Positions 24,693-38,685 are shown, numbered from the stretch's first letter. The stretch: 64,000 nt of DNA from Sipunculus nudus (GCA_026874595.1 CM049310.1:84421056-84485055), one strand, 5' to 3'. The notes: generated from the letters alone by a model not told the origin. Numbers and translations are program-made.

Positions 24693-26255
24693 CCGTAGAT
24701 CCACGCTTTCCTGCTGCGGTTATTAAAATAAGACTTGCAGCTGAAAATCCTGACTAATATTTCTCGACGAGGGATGTGGCTATAGGTTAGGCTAAATTCA
24801 AACATGTACATGAGACTCAACAGCCCGCTGAGGCGCAATGGCGATAACAGGCTGAGGAAGGAGGACGTGAATACTGAGAACGTGTATTTAATGATACTGC
24901 ATATTTGTATATTAATTTTAATCATTATTAATTTTTTTTAATGTAAAATTGATATTTTAAACAGGCTTATATGTATTATTAAATTTAATTTCTGAGTCAT
25001 TTACATACCATAGCCATTTTCATGCAATGATTGATAAAAGATCAATATTCACTCGCCAAATTATGCACTCTAACCAATTATGCACTCTAACCAGACTAAT
25101 GGTTGTACCTATATTATGGCTGCAATACGGGTAAAACATTATTTTAAAATACTTTTTTTAAACGTCATTTCTTTTTAAATAAACTGTCAAACAAAAGATG
25201 ACCAAAGACCATACATTCTTCGGCAATTAAACCTGTGTTCACGTTCAGATACTTCTTCATTCATCACATTGCCAACAGATGGCGCTCAAAGGTCATAACC
25301 CCACCAGCTAGTACCGTAATCTTTTAATATGGCATGTTTTGCTAGCAGAAGGTTCGGGTTCAAGTGTTCATATATAATGATCCGCAGGACCCTGGGAGTA
25401 CACGCACAGGCTGCGGAACATTGATGCAGGATCCGTTTATTCAAAGGTTTTGTCAAGGTTGTTAATTGACCGACGTTGTATAGAGTGTAAATAAAAATCA
25501 TCACAAAGAGTACTGTTGGCTTTGATGTCCCATGGAAGTTTAATTAGCCTGGGTAAAGGCGCAAGGTACCCCAAGGCCCGCTAGTTTCGTAATCATTTAG
25601 GTGGCATGTTTTGCCGGTTGACAGTTCGGACACCATTTTGCATATATTATGAGCAGCACAACCTTAGGTGTTCTGGCAATATGATCACCGACGCGGGTGT
25701 CGTTTATTTAAATGTTTCATTGTTAAACGACCGACAATGTCTAAATAATATTTAAATTACTGTCGCGCCATATAATGCTTTGACGTCCCATTGAACTTTA
25801 ATCAGCCAAGTTAAAGGCGCAAGATTCTCTGGCATTCAGTGATGTGTCAAATTAATTTAGCTGCACTTCTAGAATTAGTCTTGGATGAGGCGTCATAAAC
25901 TGAACAAGTTGTCATCTATTGTAATCCAGTTGATCAGGCTGTTTAACCAATTAATTAAATTAATTAAATAGCAAAGTCAAGCTACACAGTTGCAACTGTT
26001 TCCCAAAACTCTTATGCCTGACCACATATCAGCATACCGCAGCTGCATTCCAAGCTGCAGCCTAGCATTTAAGAAAAGAACCTTTTTCGTTGTGTTCCCA
26101 TACTCCACCCAGCAACTGAACGTGGTGAGAATGTGGTTCGGCCATTAAGTAAGGTTTTTGGAATTTTTTACTCCAGTGAAGGAGCCTTCCAGATATTTTA
26201 CGAATATGGGGTGCGGCCATTAGAGGACGTGCAGTGGGAAAATGTGGATCTACGG
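24693..26255. mobile_element. TA-flanked TIR element inserted in a DR1-type repeat
   Basis: It starts CCGTAGATCCACGCTTTCC and ends GGAAAATGTGGATCTACGG, with TA on both sides. Removing it rejoins ...aaagctctggt and gttattgcaatgacact with a single TA, which matches the intact DR1-type repeat elsewhere (cctggtaagttatcg...gcgacact). Inside is a degenerate direct duplication of about 262 bp (25300-25560 and 25565-25830). Both halves share the phrases GGCATGTTTTGC and TTTGATGTCCCATGGAAG / TTTGACGTCCCATTGAAC, plus aaaggcgcaag. No transposase frame. Confidence 0.75.
25300..25830 (+). repeat. Degenerate tandem duplication (~262 bp x 2) inside the TIR element
   Basis: The two halves align end to end: 'gtaatc-ttta..tggcatgttttgc', 'attgaccgacgttgt' / 'aacgaccgacaatgt', and 'aatcagccaagttaaaggcgcaag' against 'attagcctgggtaaaggcgcaag'. 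Confidence 0.75.
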
Positions 26256-28479
26256 TAGTTATTGCAATGACACTTTTATAGTTAATGGATGTACCACCGC
26301 ATTTCTTAATTTTTCAAGATGACATTTACCAACCTTTGTCTTCTAGCAGGATGCAGCAGAAGTGCATTACAGCAAATAACTGAATTACTTATGTTACAGA
26401 TTTTATATTTAACTATCAGTATCAATACAATAAGACCAAAAATATAGTTCACTTAAATTTGCATATAAAAAGCTGCAAAACAAGATTTGTAGCTGCAGAA
26501 ACATAAGTCAAAGTGTAAACTTTAAAAAATTTGAAAAGCAAATCCATTAAACTTTTACCTCCTAAAACATTTAAGTTTTTTTGAGAAATGGCACATCTTT
26601 AATTATGTTACCTATGTGTGTTTGATATTCGATGAATAAAAATGAAGAAAAGATATAAAAATCAGCAATGAAAAATAACAATCCTCCAGGATCTGGAAAG
26701 CAACAAAATTCAATAAATACCCGGCAGGGTCCTGAGCTCAGTGTTCTGGGAACTGCCGTCCAATAAAAATTGTCATAGAAACCATCTGCCTGCAACTCTC
26801 TCTTTCAGCAAAGAAAACCATGAAAAAATCTTAAACCTTGTTATGGGGGTCATCTTGTGGTAACCCGTCCATCTTGACAGGTAAAAATGTTTCTGATGTC
26901 AATCAATGATGGTAGAGACAACACTGGAAATGAGATGTGCAGCAGAACATCAAAGGCTTTCTGCAAATCAATATAGCACTTCTATTTTCAACCAACTAAA
27001 TAACCATCATAGGGGTGCTTGTCGTGTGGCTGTCCCTTGTCTTGACCAGACATGTCCTTTTTGTCAGGGTAACAATCCCCAGCAAATCCAGTGAGGCTTA
27101 CCTGCCTTTGAAGTAAATGTTACCTGAAGTGTTTACCCCATGTGTACTTGCTCTGTATACAGCAAATATTGTTTATGTAATAATTACCTGGGATGGGAAT
27201 CGCAGAACAGGCTTATATAATCAAGGTCTCAAGAGAAGACGATAAGTAACACAAATATAATTGTTTTGTGAGATTAGAAAATGATAATGGCATTTAAACA
27301 GGTAAAACTGAAGCCAATTCTGCTTTTATTTCTTTAAGAACCCATTAATATTTTTTAAAACCCTGGAATAGGACTGAAAGTAGCGATTATGATGTTAAGA
27401 CACATTTCATTCAATGGACACACCTAAAGGAACATAGCAGTTTTTTCATTCCATGAACAACAAATGACATTCAATGTCTGGACTACCAATATGTCCCCGC
27501 CTGATATTTAGTATGCCAAAAGCAGTAATAGGGAGCCACGTAACTGCAGGCATGAAAGACCTGCAGCCCCTGGAGGATTCCAGGAGAATGTTATGAGCAG
27601 CTGGCCAGTCAACAGGCAGAATACAGAAAAATTCTGGCACCTGCCCTTGCACCCAAAATCCGATTAAATATTGATAGCATACACATGGTGCAGGGCAAGT
27701 CTTGTCGTAGGCCATCGATACTATGCTAATTTGGCTTATTTGTATGATATAATACCAAAGTCCATAACATTGCTTCCTCCAGTGCTTTATCCCCTGTTTA
27801 GGTAATGTGTGAGGTCACTCAGTACAGACAATTCACTGACGAGCCTCATTTAGATAAGTTTTTTTTTTTATTGACAAAGGATTAAAAATATTTCCCAGGT
27901 TACTACGGGGGAAAAATTCTGCACTAGATACCACATTTAGCAAAAAAAAAAAGAAATATTTCTATAAGACCTGTTTGAGCTTTGAAAACTGAGCATGCCT
28001 ATCATATTGCAATTCTTACAAAAACTGATATGCTAAACAGACGTTTTTTTTCTCAAATATGCTCTCTTTGGTCTTATACATGGACTGATTACTTCCTTTT
28101 TTTTACAGATAATTAAGGCATAAGCATGAATAATTCATAATAAATCCTTAGGTTTACATGACCAAATGAAACTATAAATGACATATTCAAAGATGTAGAA
28201 TTTGGACATTCAACTAAAAAGTTTGGACAATTTATTTTGTCAGTGAAGACACAGAAGCACATAGGGAAGAAACACAGTTTAATAAGTGAATGATCTATTG
28301 GGGGCTTCAGGTTTAATATTCAATAATATAAGTATGAGCAGGAGGAGAGTCTACCCTTTAAGCACTGATCATTATAATGCCTCGGTTGAGTTATCATAAA
28401 CACATGGCATATAGCATTTGTATCCATGATTTCCCTGAGAAAGTTTGGCAGTGGAGCCAATAGGTACCAGGCTGGCTGG

Positions 28480-28760
28480 TAGCCATGTTTGAGCTGATGT
28501 TATCCACAGTAACCATCCTTTAACTCATCTACATCTCCGCAGCAGAGAGCCAAGCTCTGTAAATACACGACTGTCAGGCCCATTCAGAAGCTACACAGCG
28601 TGAAGCTGGCTAGGGCAGCGGGCAGGTCAATGTGTGAGGGTAGTGCTCTCACTTCACGGCAGCCCCCATTAATGCACACGAGTTACATGAGTTACATTGC
28701 TGCATCTCTGAATCCCTAATCATCACTTCTTTACACTCATCTGGGCTGCGTCGAAATGAC
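28480..28760. other. GC-balanced, complex intronic block; possible regulatory DNA
   Basis: Non-repetitive and less AT-rich than its neighbours, with attaatgc- and taatcatc-like homeodomain-style motifs. No coding frame is supported. Confidence 0.2.
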
Positions 28761-31289
28761 ATATGAACCGATGGTGCCACATTTCTTGCACATCATCAAG
28801 CGTAATACATGTTCCATCTGTTCTCGGAGACCACACCCTCATCGTGGTATTTTTGATGGCTAACTGGAAAGCTTATACCTGATACCCCTTCATTTTACCC
28901 CGAACTGTCTTGTATTGGGGTGAGGTCACTTCCTTTTACTTATCCTCACTACAAACAACCTATTGTTCTCCGATCTCAAGGTTAAACAACCACTGTTTCC
29001 CATTCATGCTTGCACCACAGGTCATCAAAATACCAGCAGCTTGCTCTAAAGGAGGGATTTAAGAGATAAAACCCATGCATTTTCAGATGAAAGCTATTTG
29101 TACAGAAAAACAACTTTGGATCAAATTAACAATAGCAGAAGACACTAATGTATATCACGTTTGGATACTCCTTAAAAACTGGTATCATGTGAAATATAAC
29201 AAATGACGTGGTAAACGCGTGGGACAGCCAGAGTAGTAATCACCACAGCAACGAGTGTGACACCAGGGCCTCAGAACACCTATAAACGCAAAGAAAGCAC
29301 ATTCATCCTGCTGATCACTAAGTCTTGCAAATTCTCCCAATGGCCTCCAGTAGCTTTGATCATATATATCCCTGACAAAATTGATACCGCCTACTTGAGG
29401 GAAGTCCAATGATATTGTTTCTCGATGGTGCTGCAACAGCTAAATGTCAAATTTTTGCTAGTTTCAAAGCTGTTTTGGTCAGATCCTTTTCTTTCAAGAC
29501 AATGAATCATTCTTTCAATGAGAAATAACGCAGGCTTCGTCCCCTCCGTAAATGTCATTCCTATTTAAAACAAAGACCTCATTTCCATCCCCCTATCTAT
29601 CACCAAGGTCCAAGCTAAAGGCTTTGTGCATCCATGGTAACCAAGTTACGACCCAAGTGCTACAACACCTGCGGAAAAATCAGGAACAATTGTTAACAGA
29701 CCTGTGGCAAATTGTAATTTTCATAAATGATTCATTGCAGGAAAAATTTTGAGGTCAAAATCACACAGATATTAACAGGGTATCAGTTCTCAAATTTGCC
29801 AATAGGGGGCACCAATATTTGCAAGCAGCAGCAGTTGGATGGTTTGACCCTTTTATACCACTGGCCTCTACAATATTTGCTCATATAAATAACACAATGA
29901 CCTCAGCTGACCTCAGCTGGTACTGGTCACTGCTCTTTCTGCACCCTTACTATATGGCTCTCTGCATGGGCTAACCTTGTCTGACCTACCTGGCATAAAG
30001 TGTATAATACTGGAACCTAAACACAGCAAATACTGGTGAACACAAAACTAGCGAAGGGAATGCAGAGCATAGGAGGTTGGGGAAACCCAAAGTGTACTTT
30101 GTCCCTGACAGTCAGACAAGCTTTAATAAATAATAATATCAGTCTTGGCGGGATTGGAATTAATCCCAGGTACCAGACCCATTTTCTAAATAACCATAAC
30201 ACATCCACAAGAAATTTATGGTCCTCCTATCTGATGTTAACTTGCAAATACTCTACCACCAGAGGGAGTTAATTTTACCTCTGTTCATCTTCTGGTACCT
30301 CGTGAAACAATCAGAAAAAGCCCGCAGGGCCACCACAAAGATTCCATTAGATTTCCATATGGTTGTGGTGCTTGGCCCCCAACATGCCAAATTGCTGTGA
30401 AATTGCCCACCTCCTGTGGGCCCTGCGAACACTTGGCCTTGAGAAACTTGCTTCTGGGGTACTTAGGTTCATGAAAACGACAACGAAGCCCTTACTGCAG
30501 TCTCACACAAAACATCAAGGTAACTCAGTTCCAACCAATCTAATTATCACCTAACGAACTAATCATAATGTCAATCCTCACATCAATAGCTCTATCTCCT
30601 GTTTGCTGGCAATCAAATTGCTGTGAAGCTGAATAAAAAACCATCAATATTTATACGTTATCCTTGATCATTCATCTATGCCTGACCCTGGATGGGGATG
30701 TTTTACCTTGTACAGTTGTGAAAGCAGAGTGAATTATAATGAAACTACACATCCCTGGCCACTTCATCCAACATCAACCTTCATTTAACATCAATATAAT
30801 TCATAAAATTGAATCAGACTGTGTCATTAGCTGTGAGTTGCCTTTCTAACACTGAATTTTGGATATATTCACTAGTATTGTTTTGCACAACAATTTAAAG
30901 TTAACTGTTAAGGAAAAGCATCTCTCACTAGAAATTCTGAGCTTAATGAATCATTACAGTATGTTCCACCAGTAGGTGCTCATTGAAATTTGGCAATTAT
31001 TGTATCACAGGTGAATATTACAAAGCTTTACACAAAAGCTGATGAAGGGCCAAAGGCCTATTATGAGATGTAAAACTTCATAATAAACACCAACATTTAT
31101 ATTTTGCAACCTTCAGTCTTCTGAATCTTGAGGACAAGTGTGACATGGGGTCTGCCATGGGTTGGCAGCAAAATTACATTTTTTAGAATATTTACAACAC
31201 TGAACAACCAATAAGCAGCTTTTAAATGTAGTTGTTTGATCATGTGACCTTGACCACCATCAAATGCTTCTGAGATAATGTTAGCAAGA

Positions 31290-31815
31290 GCACAGCAAAC
31301 GTGCATAATTCGCCCGTCGTGTATCTGGTGACTTCTGACCTCATTAAATATGTATGAATTTTGATGATAAGGTAATTCAGGTGAGAAACTTTATTGGTAA
31401 ATATGTATGATGAAAATTTCATGAAAATCCATAGGATTTCTGGTAACTCACCAATGTGCCTCCAAAGTGCAGTGACCTCATTTTAAGAACATGCATGGAT
31501 TTTGCTGGAAATCAAACTTAGGTGAGATAATTTGTTGTTTAACATTTCTGATGTGTTTATCAAAATCCTCCATATTCTTCGTAAGTTATCGCAGCGACAC
31601 CACAAAGTAACCTAGTGACCCGTGACCTTATTAAATATGCCTGGATGTTGCCCATAATCGAACTGGGGTGAAATAGTCAGTTGGTAAGTAGTAATGGTGA
31701 GTTTCTTGAAAATCCATCAAAGCCCCAGTAAGTTATCGAGGCGACACTAAAAGTTTATGGATGGATGGTGGGTATACCATAAGACACACGTCATATGACG
31801 GGGGTATAAAAATAG
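31290..31815 (+). repeat. DR1-type dispersed repeat, three monomers with both ends
   Basis: The 5' end contains ATTCGCCCGTCGTGTATC. Three monomers begin near 31329, 31470 and 31615 (tgacc...ttaaatatg). The 3' end is ggatgg..ggtataccataag followed by ACGTCATATGACGGGGGTAT. The ends are imperfect inverted repeats of each other. Confidence 0.85.
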
Positions 31816-34800
31816 ATATTTTCTCTGATATTGCTTTGAATGCATTAATAAAATATTTCACAAGGTAAGATTTTGGTTTCATTCTAGTTATTTAGGCCTA
31901 AGCCTAATTCCTCCACTGCAGCTTACTTTTTGGAATTTATCTGTCAATTCAAGGAAAGAATCACAAATATCAATTGGCGCCAAACTGCATGTGGAACCAA
32001 CTAAAGTTGATTCCTTTCAAGCTAAAATGAAAATAAACATTCAAATGTCTGCTGATTCTCCATAGATAAGTCATGAAAAGCTCACCCACATGGAAAAAAT
32101 TCTTGAAAGTATTTTTGTGTAAACATCACGCAGTCAATGGTAGAGTTCAATGAACGTTAGTGCATAACACATGGCCATATAAGCTGTGTTAGTGGGTGTA
32201 CCGCGTAACCTGAGCCCCATATAAAATACTAGCAGGGACCACGCACTGTGCCTCATTCTAACTGTCATACGACCTGTTTGTATTCCAAACACAATAGTAA
32301 GAAATAAAAGGCATGCCTCCTTGTTCCAGATGTTTTCACGTCTGAAACGCTTTAGATAAAAAGAATAAAGTAAATGGGTAAATTATGAATGGTCAAGACC
32401 CCGTGTTTCCCAGCCCTTCCCATCATTATATATCCCGTAAAACATGTGGCTTTATAAAATACAACGTGAAACCTCCCCTTTAAGATGGATCATTCTTATA
32501 CCTTCCCACAGACACAAACTGCCAAAAACATACAACGGCTGGTGCCATATTCACCAGGTTTAATTCTCGAGATCTCCGCAATTTCTGTATTTTACAAGGC
32601 TTTACTGTATTCCGAAATACTGTATCAAAATCATCTCCTGTGTTTGATTCATGGACACGTTTAGAAACCTGAAAACATACCAATGTAATGTAATCATATA
32701 GTATCCTCTGTTCGAACACGTCTGTCCATTAATTTCTTTCGCAATATTTAATTTAAATTTATTTTATTAGCTACTGCAATACAGCTGTTATCACAGGAGG
32801 TAATGTGGTGGTTTATAATGATTTAAATTTTAAACAAGTATGAATTTAATATATTTACTTTGTGACACAGCAATGGTTTGACATGTCTGGGAAGAGCTGC
32901 AAAAACAATTCTGTCATTTAAAGTGACCATATCTGTCTATTCCAGTTACCCAGGAGAGACATGCATGTTACATAACAGATGTAACATGTACAAATGCCAT
33001 TGTGACATCGTCTCTGTTGGTTGTCAAATGTATGTAATTTAAGATAACTTGTCATAAATATGTTGCGACACCATGTATTGAGATCGGTTCAGTTATATTT
33101 CATTTTCGATTGATTATTTAGAATTCACACAAGGGAAAATATATAATCACCACATTTGTCTTATTTGCCCATGGGGCCTAAAAAGGTAAGCTTTAGTGTA
33201 TTTTACAACAGATATAGATTGAAGAATGACTTTCGTTTCACAAACAAGTTTGTCAAAGATAAAGTATGAATATTAGCCGTTAATCATGAAATAAATCGTT
33301 TGCATAGTTCTCACTGCTAGATGTCATAAATAATTACTTGTAGCATGAAACATTAATTGCTAATGTGACAGTAATGTGCAGGTGTCCTAACAATTATAAA
33401 TGATTACAACTAATAATGGTTCAAGGAAACTGCCGTTTGTCATCATATTTGTTTTTGCAAAGTTGACATGGATAAAGGCAGTGTTATCGGCCTGTGTACT
33501 GTATCATGTTCTGCCGTGACAGGATCATAAATCTAAACACTGTTCACACATTACTGTGATGTCATATGACCCAACATATCACCGGTTTCAGACCATCTGC
33601 TGATATATTGCTATGACTATTGTGACAAAGTATTCCTTATAAAATATAGATGAGTTCAAAAGTCTTCCTCATCGGATGTCTACAATTATGAATTGCTTTG
33701 TTTACCAGATAAAAATACTTTACAGGACTGAAATAGAATTATGTTGTAAGAGGATCAAAACTCCACATTTCATGAATTTATGAAGTGTGCAGACACACAG
33801 ACAGACAGATGCAGTGTGCCAAAAAATAAGACAATACTGAAGAGTATATATCTGTGGCAGATCCAAAAATTGGAGAATGGGGGAGGGGGCATTAATGTTT
33901 TTATTAAAGTGAATTATATGTACATGGGGAGGGTATAAGAGGGTGTCCCCCTCCCACAATCCTGTCTGCCTTATACTTGTTACAATCTTTTCGGTCTTGT
34001 ATTTCCAACAATACTTACACCTCCCTTTAATCTAATATTAATTAATAATAGTCTCTTCTACTTCATATTCATAAAATGCATACTAGAACCCTCCATGGAT
34101 GGCTCAGAATTTTGTTTGCTTCGCTTAACAAAAAACATTATTGTGCTTGATACTAAAGGGATCTGGTCCAATAATACATGATATCATACAAAATCATTAC
34201 CATATTGGATTTAAAATGCTTGCTAAAAAATATGTACCTGGCAGTACTCCTAAGAGTTAATGTATTGCTTACATCTGACATTAATTGAAGAGCACAGCAT
34301 TATTGACAGATGATTAAATATTTTTTAAAAAATCTCTCTATTAACAGCCTACGTCAACCAGTGCAAGCTTTTCCAGGAATGATAAAGCATAATAATATTC
34401 AAATGATTAGATTTAATAAGGATTTGTTGTCTAATACCCTTAATTATTTTCACGCTGCAGTAATCTATCCGTGACTTACCAGTTAAATAAGTATGACTTA
34501 TTATGCATGTGACGTCAAACTGAAATATAAGCATATAAACTAGCAGCCAAGGGAATTCACTAATACTTGGCAATTACTTGCACCGGTGATTAAATTAGAG
34601 ATTTTGACTTAATATATACATATATATAGCATTTTTGTTCACCAATCAAAGAGCAAGTTTTCTTGAAAGTCATATTCATGAAAATTAATATTCATACATT
34701 AATCAGTAGCTTAACATATATGTTTGAGTGGAAATATAATCCTGTTTATTATTGAAAATTTTGTGAAAATATGATTAGTGACAGAAATAGTTCTAATGAA

Positions 34801-35299
34801 GCTATTTCTTATTCAACCAACAAACTTATCTGAAAGTTCAGTGACCACCCTGTTGGTCTGTCCTTCAGTTTGTTTCACTGTTACATATGTATATAAATAT
34901 TGCATTTCAATGAGATTTGGTGCCTCATCAGATTGATTTTATTTGTTGACTCAGGAAAAATGTGAATGGGTTCAATGTGTGGGTGGTCATGTTTTGTGGG
35001 GGTGGTTAAAGGTAGGTTCTTTTTAAATATTTGTGAAGTGATAGCTTTTTTGAGTATGCCAGAATAATATATGGTAAGTAAAGCCCTCCATAACACGATT
35101 CTATTAGTCCACGCTGATCACTCTTTCGTAATCCCTTGATAACGATACCCTGCATGAAAGGAGGAAATATTGACATCGTGAGCCTCTAAATGGTGGCATG
35201 AAGGGTTGAAGCTGGCATCGTCTGTATGTAGAAAACCGAACATGAGAAATGCATTGGGCTTGTGAAATAATGTGATGGTTCCGGAACCAACATAAGCAT

Positions 35300-35700
35300 A
35301 TTAACCACACCCAATCAACAGGCAGCCCAGCACCACTGGCTAATTACCCCTCTGACATCACATTTTCCATCGCAGTTCTGGGAGTGTAAAAAAGCCAGGC
35401 ATCTTTAATTACTGATGTAAGATGCACCAGAGGGCCGGTGAGAGGCATTCAATCTGCTTACATATGTGGTAAGAAGCGGGGATGCTGAGGGAGGGAGGCG
35501 AGTAATTGGTTTATGAGATAACCAGGATGCGGACGCTGCCTGCAGCAGAGCTGGCTGGTATCGATTTCTGCAGTGCTGGGAGAGACTGACAGCCCCTGTA
35601 CATGTGACTGTACCCGCTGCCTCCTCAGCTCGATCACTGAGTGACAGTTTTGACTGCAGGAGTCAACTGACAGCAAGAAGTGACCAGTCACACAGAATAC
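35300..35700. other. GC-balanced, complex, non-repetitive block; possible regulatory DNA
   Basis: Sequence complexity and GC are visibly higher than the AT-rich flanks, and I find no match elsewhere in the window. Open frames exist (minus 35458-35691) but lack any recognisable protein. A conserved intronic enhancer is one possibility; this is inference only. Confidence 0.2.
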
Positions 35701-36454
35701 GTATCAACAACTGCCTTTAACAACTGCCTTTAACTCAGTGTCACCTGACGCTTACATGAAGAAATGAAAGCCCTGAGTAACATAGCGCCCCCCCCCCCCT
35801 TTTTTCTCTTGTAATCCTGTACCTGGTACCAGTCTATAACAAGCTCTCTACATCAGATACTCCCGATTATTTGGTAGATAACACATGACGAGGCAGGAAG
35901 ACAATAACCACATCAAACCAAATATGACACCACTATCAGGACTGTAACAATGCATCGAATAATAGATGCGTTGAATCAAAGCAAGTTATTAATCAATAAT
36001 CTAATCACACATGTATTCAGTAATTAATTAATTTCAATTATTGGATTTACATTTCTTACCTCTGCCAGGAGGGTATTAATTCATCCCCGATTGTGCGTTG
36101 GTATTTGTTCACAACAAAACTCACACAATCATGATCAGAATCTCATGAATCTGTCAGGGCATTTCAGGACGGACCAATGAAGAACAGATAAGATTTCGGT
36201 GTGGATATGGCAAAAGATCTGGATCCAGGAATGCCATCAAGGAATAGTCACAAATGTACAGCCAATTATGCATGAATGAACCTGGGGAAAATGGGCCCAA
36301 TAAGTGAATGGTTGAGGCCTGCTTTCAGTAGAATGCAGATTTCATGTTTCCAAATTCCAATTCGTGTTTCCATGAACTCAGTCATCTTCTTCAGATGCAT
36401 TCACAAATGTTAATTTTTCTGTATTTCCATTTGAGGAATATAATATTTAATATA

Positions 36455-36456
<2 letters not shown>

Positions 36457-36510
<54 letters not shown>
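36457..36510. repeat. (TA)n microsatellite at left edge of fold-back element
   Basis: About 27 TA units. The tract resumes briefly after 38685, so the element appears to have inserted within a TA run. Confidence 0.95.
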
Positions 36511-36514
<4 letters not shown>

Positions 36515-37040
36515 AGAGACAAGATTGAAATCCAGGCGGATTTTAAATTCGCCTAGACGAGATTGCGATTGTGATCTCGCCTAGGCGAGATTGCAATTGT
36601 GATCTTGGCTAGACAGATTATAAACTCGCCTAGACGAGATCACAATCGCAATCTCGCCTAGGCGAGATTAAAATCCATCATGGAGCAGGCCAGGATTTTA
36701 ATCTCGCCTAGGCGAGTTTAAAATCCGTCTGGTGTCATCCAGGCGAGTTTAAAATCTGCCTGATATTACTTAGGCGAGTTTAAAATCTGCCTAGGCGAGA
36801 TTAAAATAGTGATCTGATCTAATTTCCTAGTATATTAAGCATTGTAATTGACATATGAAAAATGTTTTCAGTCAGATTTTCAATATTTTAACACTGAATG
36901 GTTATATATAGTTATAAGGTAATATATTTATTAATATTTACAGAATATTATAGTATTAATGTAATAATTAACTTTTTTACAGTAATGTAATAATTATTCA
37001 TGTGATAATTAACATTAATTTTGGAAACAGAATTATGAAA
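36511..37040 (+). repeat. Left inverted arm of fold-back family 1
   Basis: Outer palindrome-rich block to about 36810, then an AT-rich inverted block. It mirrors 38200-38685. Within it, 36660-36710 is also shared with the remnant at 56320-56412. Confidence 0.85.
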
Positions 37041-38199
37041 TAGATATTTGACTATTATTTGAACCTTTGATGTGTTTCATGTGGTCTACAGCATCCTTAT
37101 CATACCAATTATTTGCTAAACATTAATTAATCTTTATTTTTTTTCTCCAGTTTTCTTAACAACCTTGGGATTGTAAATATCACTAATAATTACAAAAAAA
37201 TAATTTGTAATTGTATTTAAATATATGGCAATTAGAGAGTAACAAGAGGTATATTGAAGCACACTTATGAGATATTATGAAGAGCAAATCTGGGGGAAAA
37301 AGTCATCCACTTGCATATTGAATCAATCATAGATAGACAGATAGACAGATAGGTAGATTAGTTTAGATAGCTATTACTTCACTATTTAACGAGTATATTA
37401 CACATTAACATTAACAATCATCCTATTTGATAATTCTTAAAGGACAAATTAGTTGGTTGATCTAGTTCAAATGTTTCTTTTCACCCAGGTATTCAACACT
37501 CAACAGTCAAAACATGTACACTTATGGTACAAAATATGCAGGGTATCAGTATTTATAATGGACTTCAATACACCATCCTTTTTTTAGGTAATTAAACATC
37601 ATATGAGAAAAGGTAAAAGTTGATACACAGATGTATGCAAGTGAATATTTCTTTGTCTTATTTAGTCTTTTCTTATAATGTATATATAATATTCTTCTGA
37701 TCTTTTTTTTTTAATGTTTTATGAGGCATTTTGTGAAGCTTCAATATTTATGTAGACTGTGTTACAAGATAACTGCCTTTTTTTGGACAGTATTATATCA
37801 TATCAGAAAAAATATGATTTCTAGATTCATAGAGTAATAGATCATTTATGCATGTGAACATGCATTGAATTATATTGATAAAAAATAAATGAGCTATGTT
37901 CCTTTTGTCTTTTTAAAATACTACATTACTAATATTACTAATACCAGTTTCCCTTCAAATTAATATTGACAACAAAATTATTATGTAAATAATCAGCAGC
38001 AGCCCACATCATATATCATTTGAATATGCCATATACAATACCAATGTAAGTTTCTTATTACATAGTTTATAAATAAAAATATAAAATAAAAAAATTAATG
38101 TTAATTATTACATAAATATTATAATATTCTGTAAATAATATTAAATATATATTACTTGTGAACTATACATAACCATATTAATAAAAAATATATAATACA

Positions 38200-38685
38200 A
38201 AATATTCCATTTCCAAAATAAATGTTAATTATTTAATTAATAATATAATATTCTGTAAATATTAATAAATATATTACTTGTGAACTATACGTAACCATTC
38301 AGTGTTAAAATATTGAAAATCCGACTGAAAACATCTTTCATATGTCAATTACAATGCTTAATATACTAGGAAATTAGATCAGATCACTATTTTGATCTCG
38401 CCTAGGCAGATTTTAAACTCGCCCAAGTGATATCAGGCAGATTTTAAACTCGCCTGGATGACACCAGACAGATTTTATACTCGTCTAGGCGAGATTAAAA
38501 TCATGGCCTGCTCCATGATGGATTTTAATCTCGCCTAGGCGAGATTGCGATTGTGATCTTGTCTAGGCGAGTTTAAAATCCGTCTAGCCGAGATCACAAT
38601 TGCAATCTTGCCTAGGCGAGATCACAATCGCAATCTCGTCTAGGCGAATTTAAAATCCGCCTGGATTTCAATCTCGTCTCTGACA
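38200..38685 (-). repeat. Right inverted arm of fold-back family 1
   Basis: Reverse complement of the left arm with scattered mismatches, including the end GTCTCTGACA and the GCCTAGGCGA palindromes. The segment 38205-38300 is directly repeated in part at 38085-38180. Confidence 0.85.

Larger units (their letters stand above)
24275..26330 (+). repeat. DR1-type dispersed repeat, split by the 24693-26255 insertion
   Basis: Monomers of roughly 145 bp begin gtgacct.tgacc..attaaatatg and continue with aatcaaactcaggtgagata and aaaatc.atcaaa. The copy is interrupted within a monomer by a TA-flanked element and resumes at 26258 with gttattgcaatgacact. Confidence 0.8.
36511..38685. mobile_element. Fold-back element, family 1 (long palindromic TIRs), non-autonomous
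   Basis: This 2175-bp element begins TGTCAGAGACAAGATTGAAA and ends with its inverted copy TTTCAATCTCGTCTCTGACA. It sits inside a (TA)n tract, so the target duplication cannot be sized. Inverted arms run about 36511-37040 and 38200-38685. The outer 300 bp of each arm is packed with the perfect 14-bp palindrome CTCGCCTAGGCGAG, its variants, and GATTGCGATTGTGATC units. The inner arm is AT-rich but still clearly inverted (both arms share the block GATCTGATCTAATTTCCTAG). The right arm has an extra partial duplication at about 38085-38180. The 1.1-kb core has no substantial open frame, so a transposase must come from elsewhere. I do not recognise the superfamily. Confidence 0.85.

Noticed and set aside
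29185-29436. Minus-strand 83-codon frame with protein-like composition
   Set aside because: Starts at TTG, not ATG; no family recognised and no convincing acceptor/donor pair. Could be revisited with RNA-seq.
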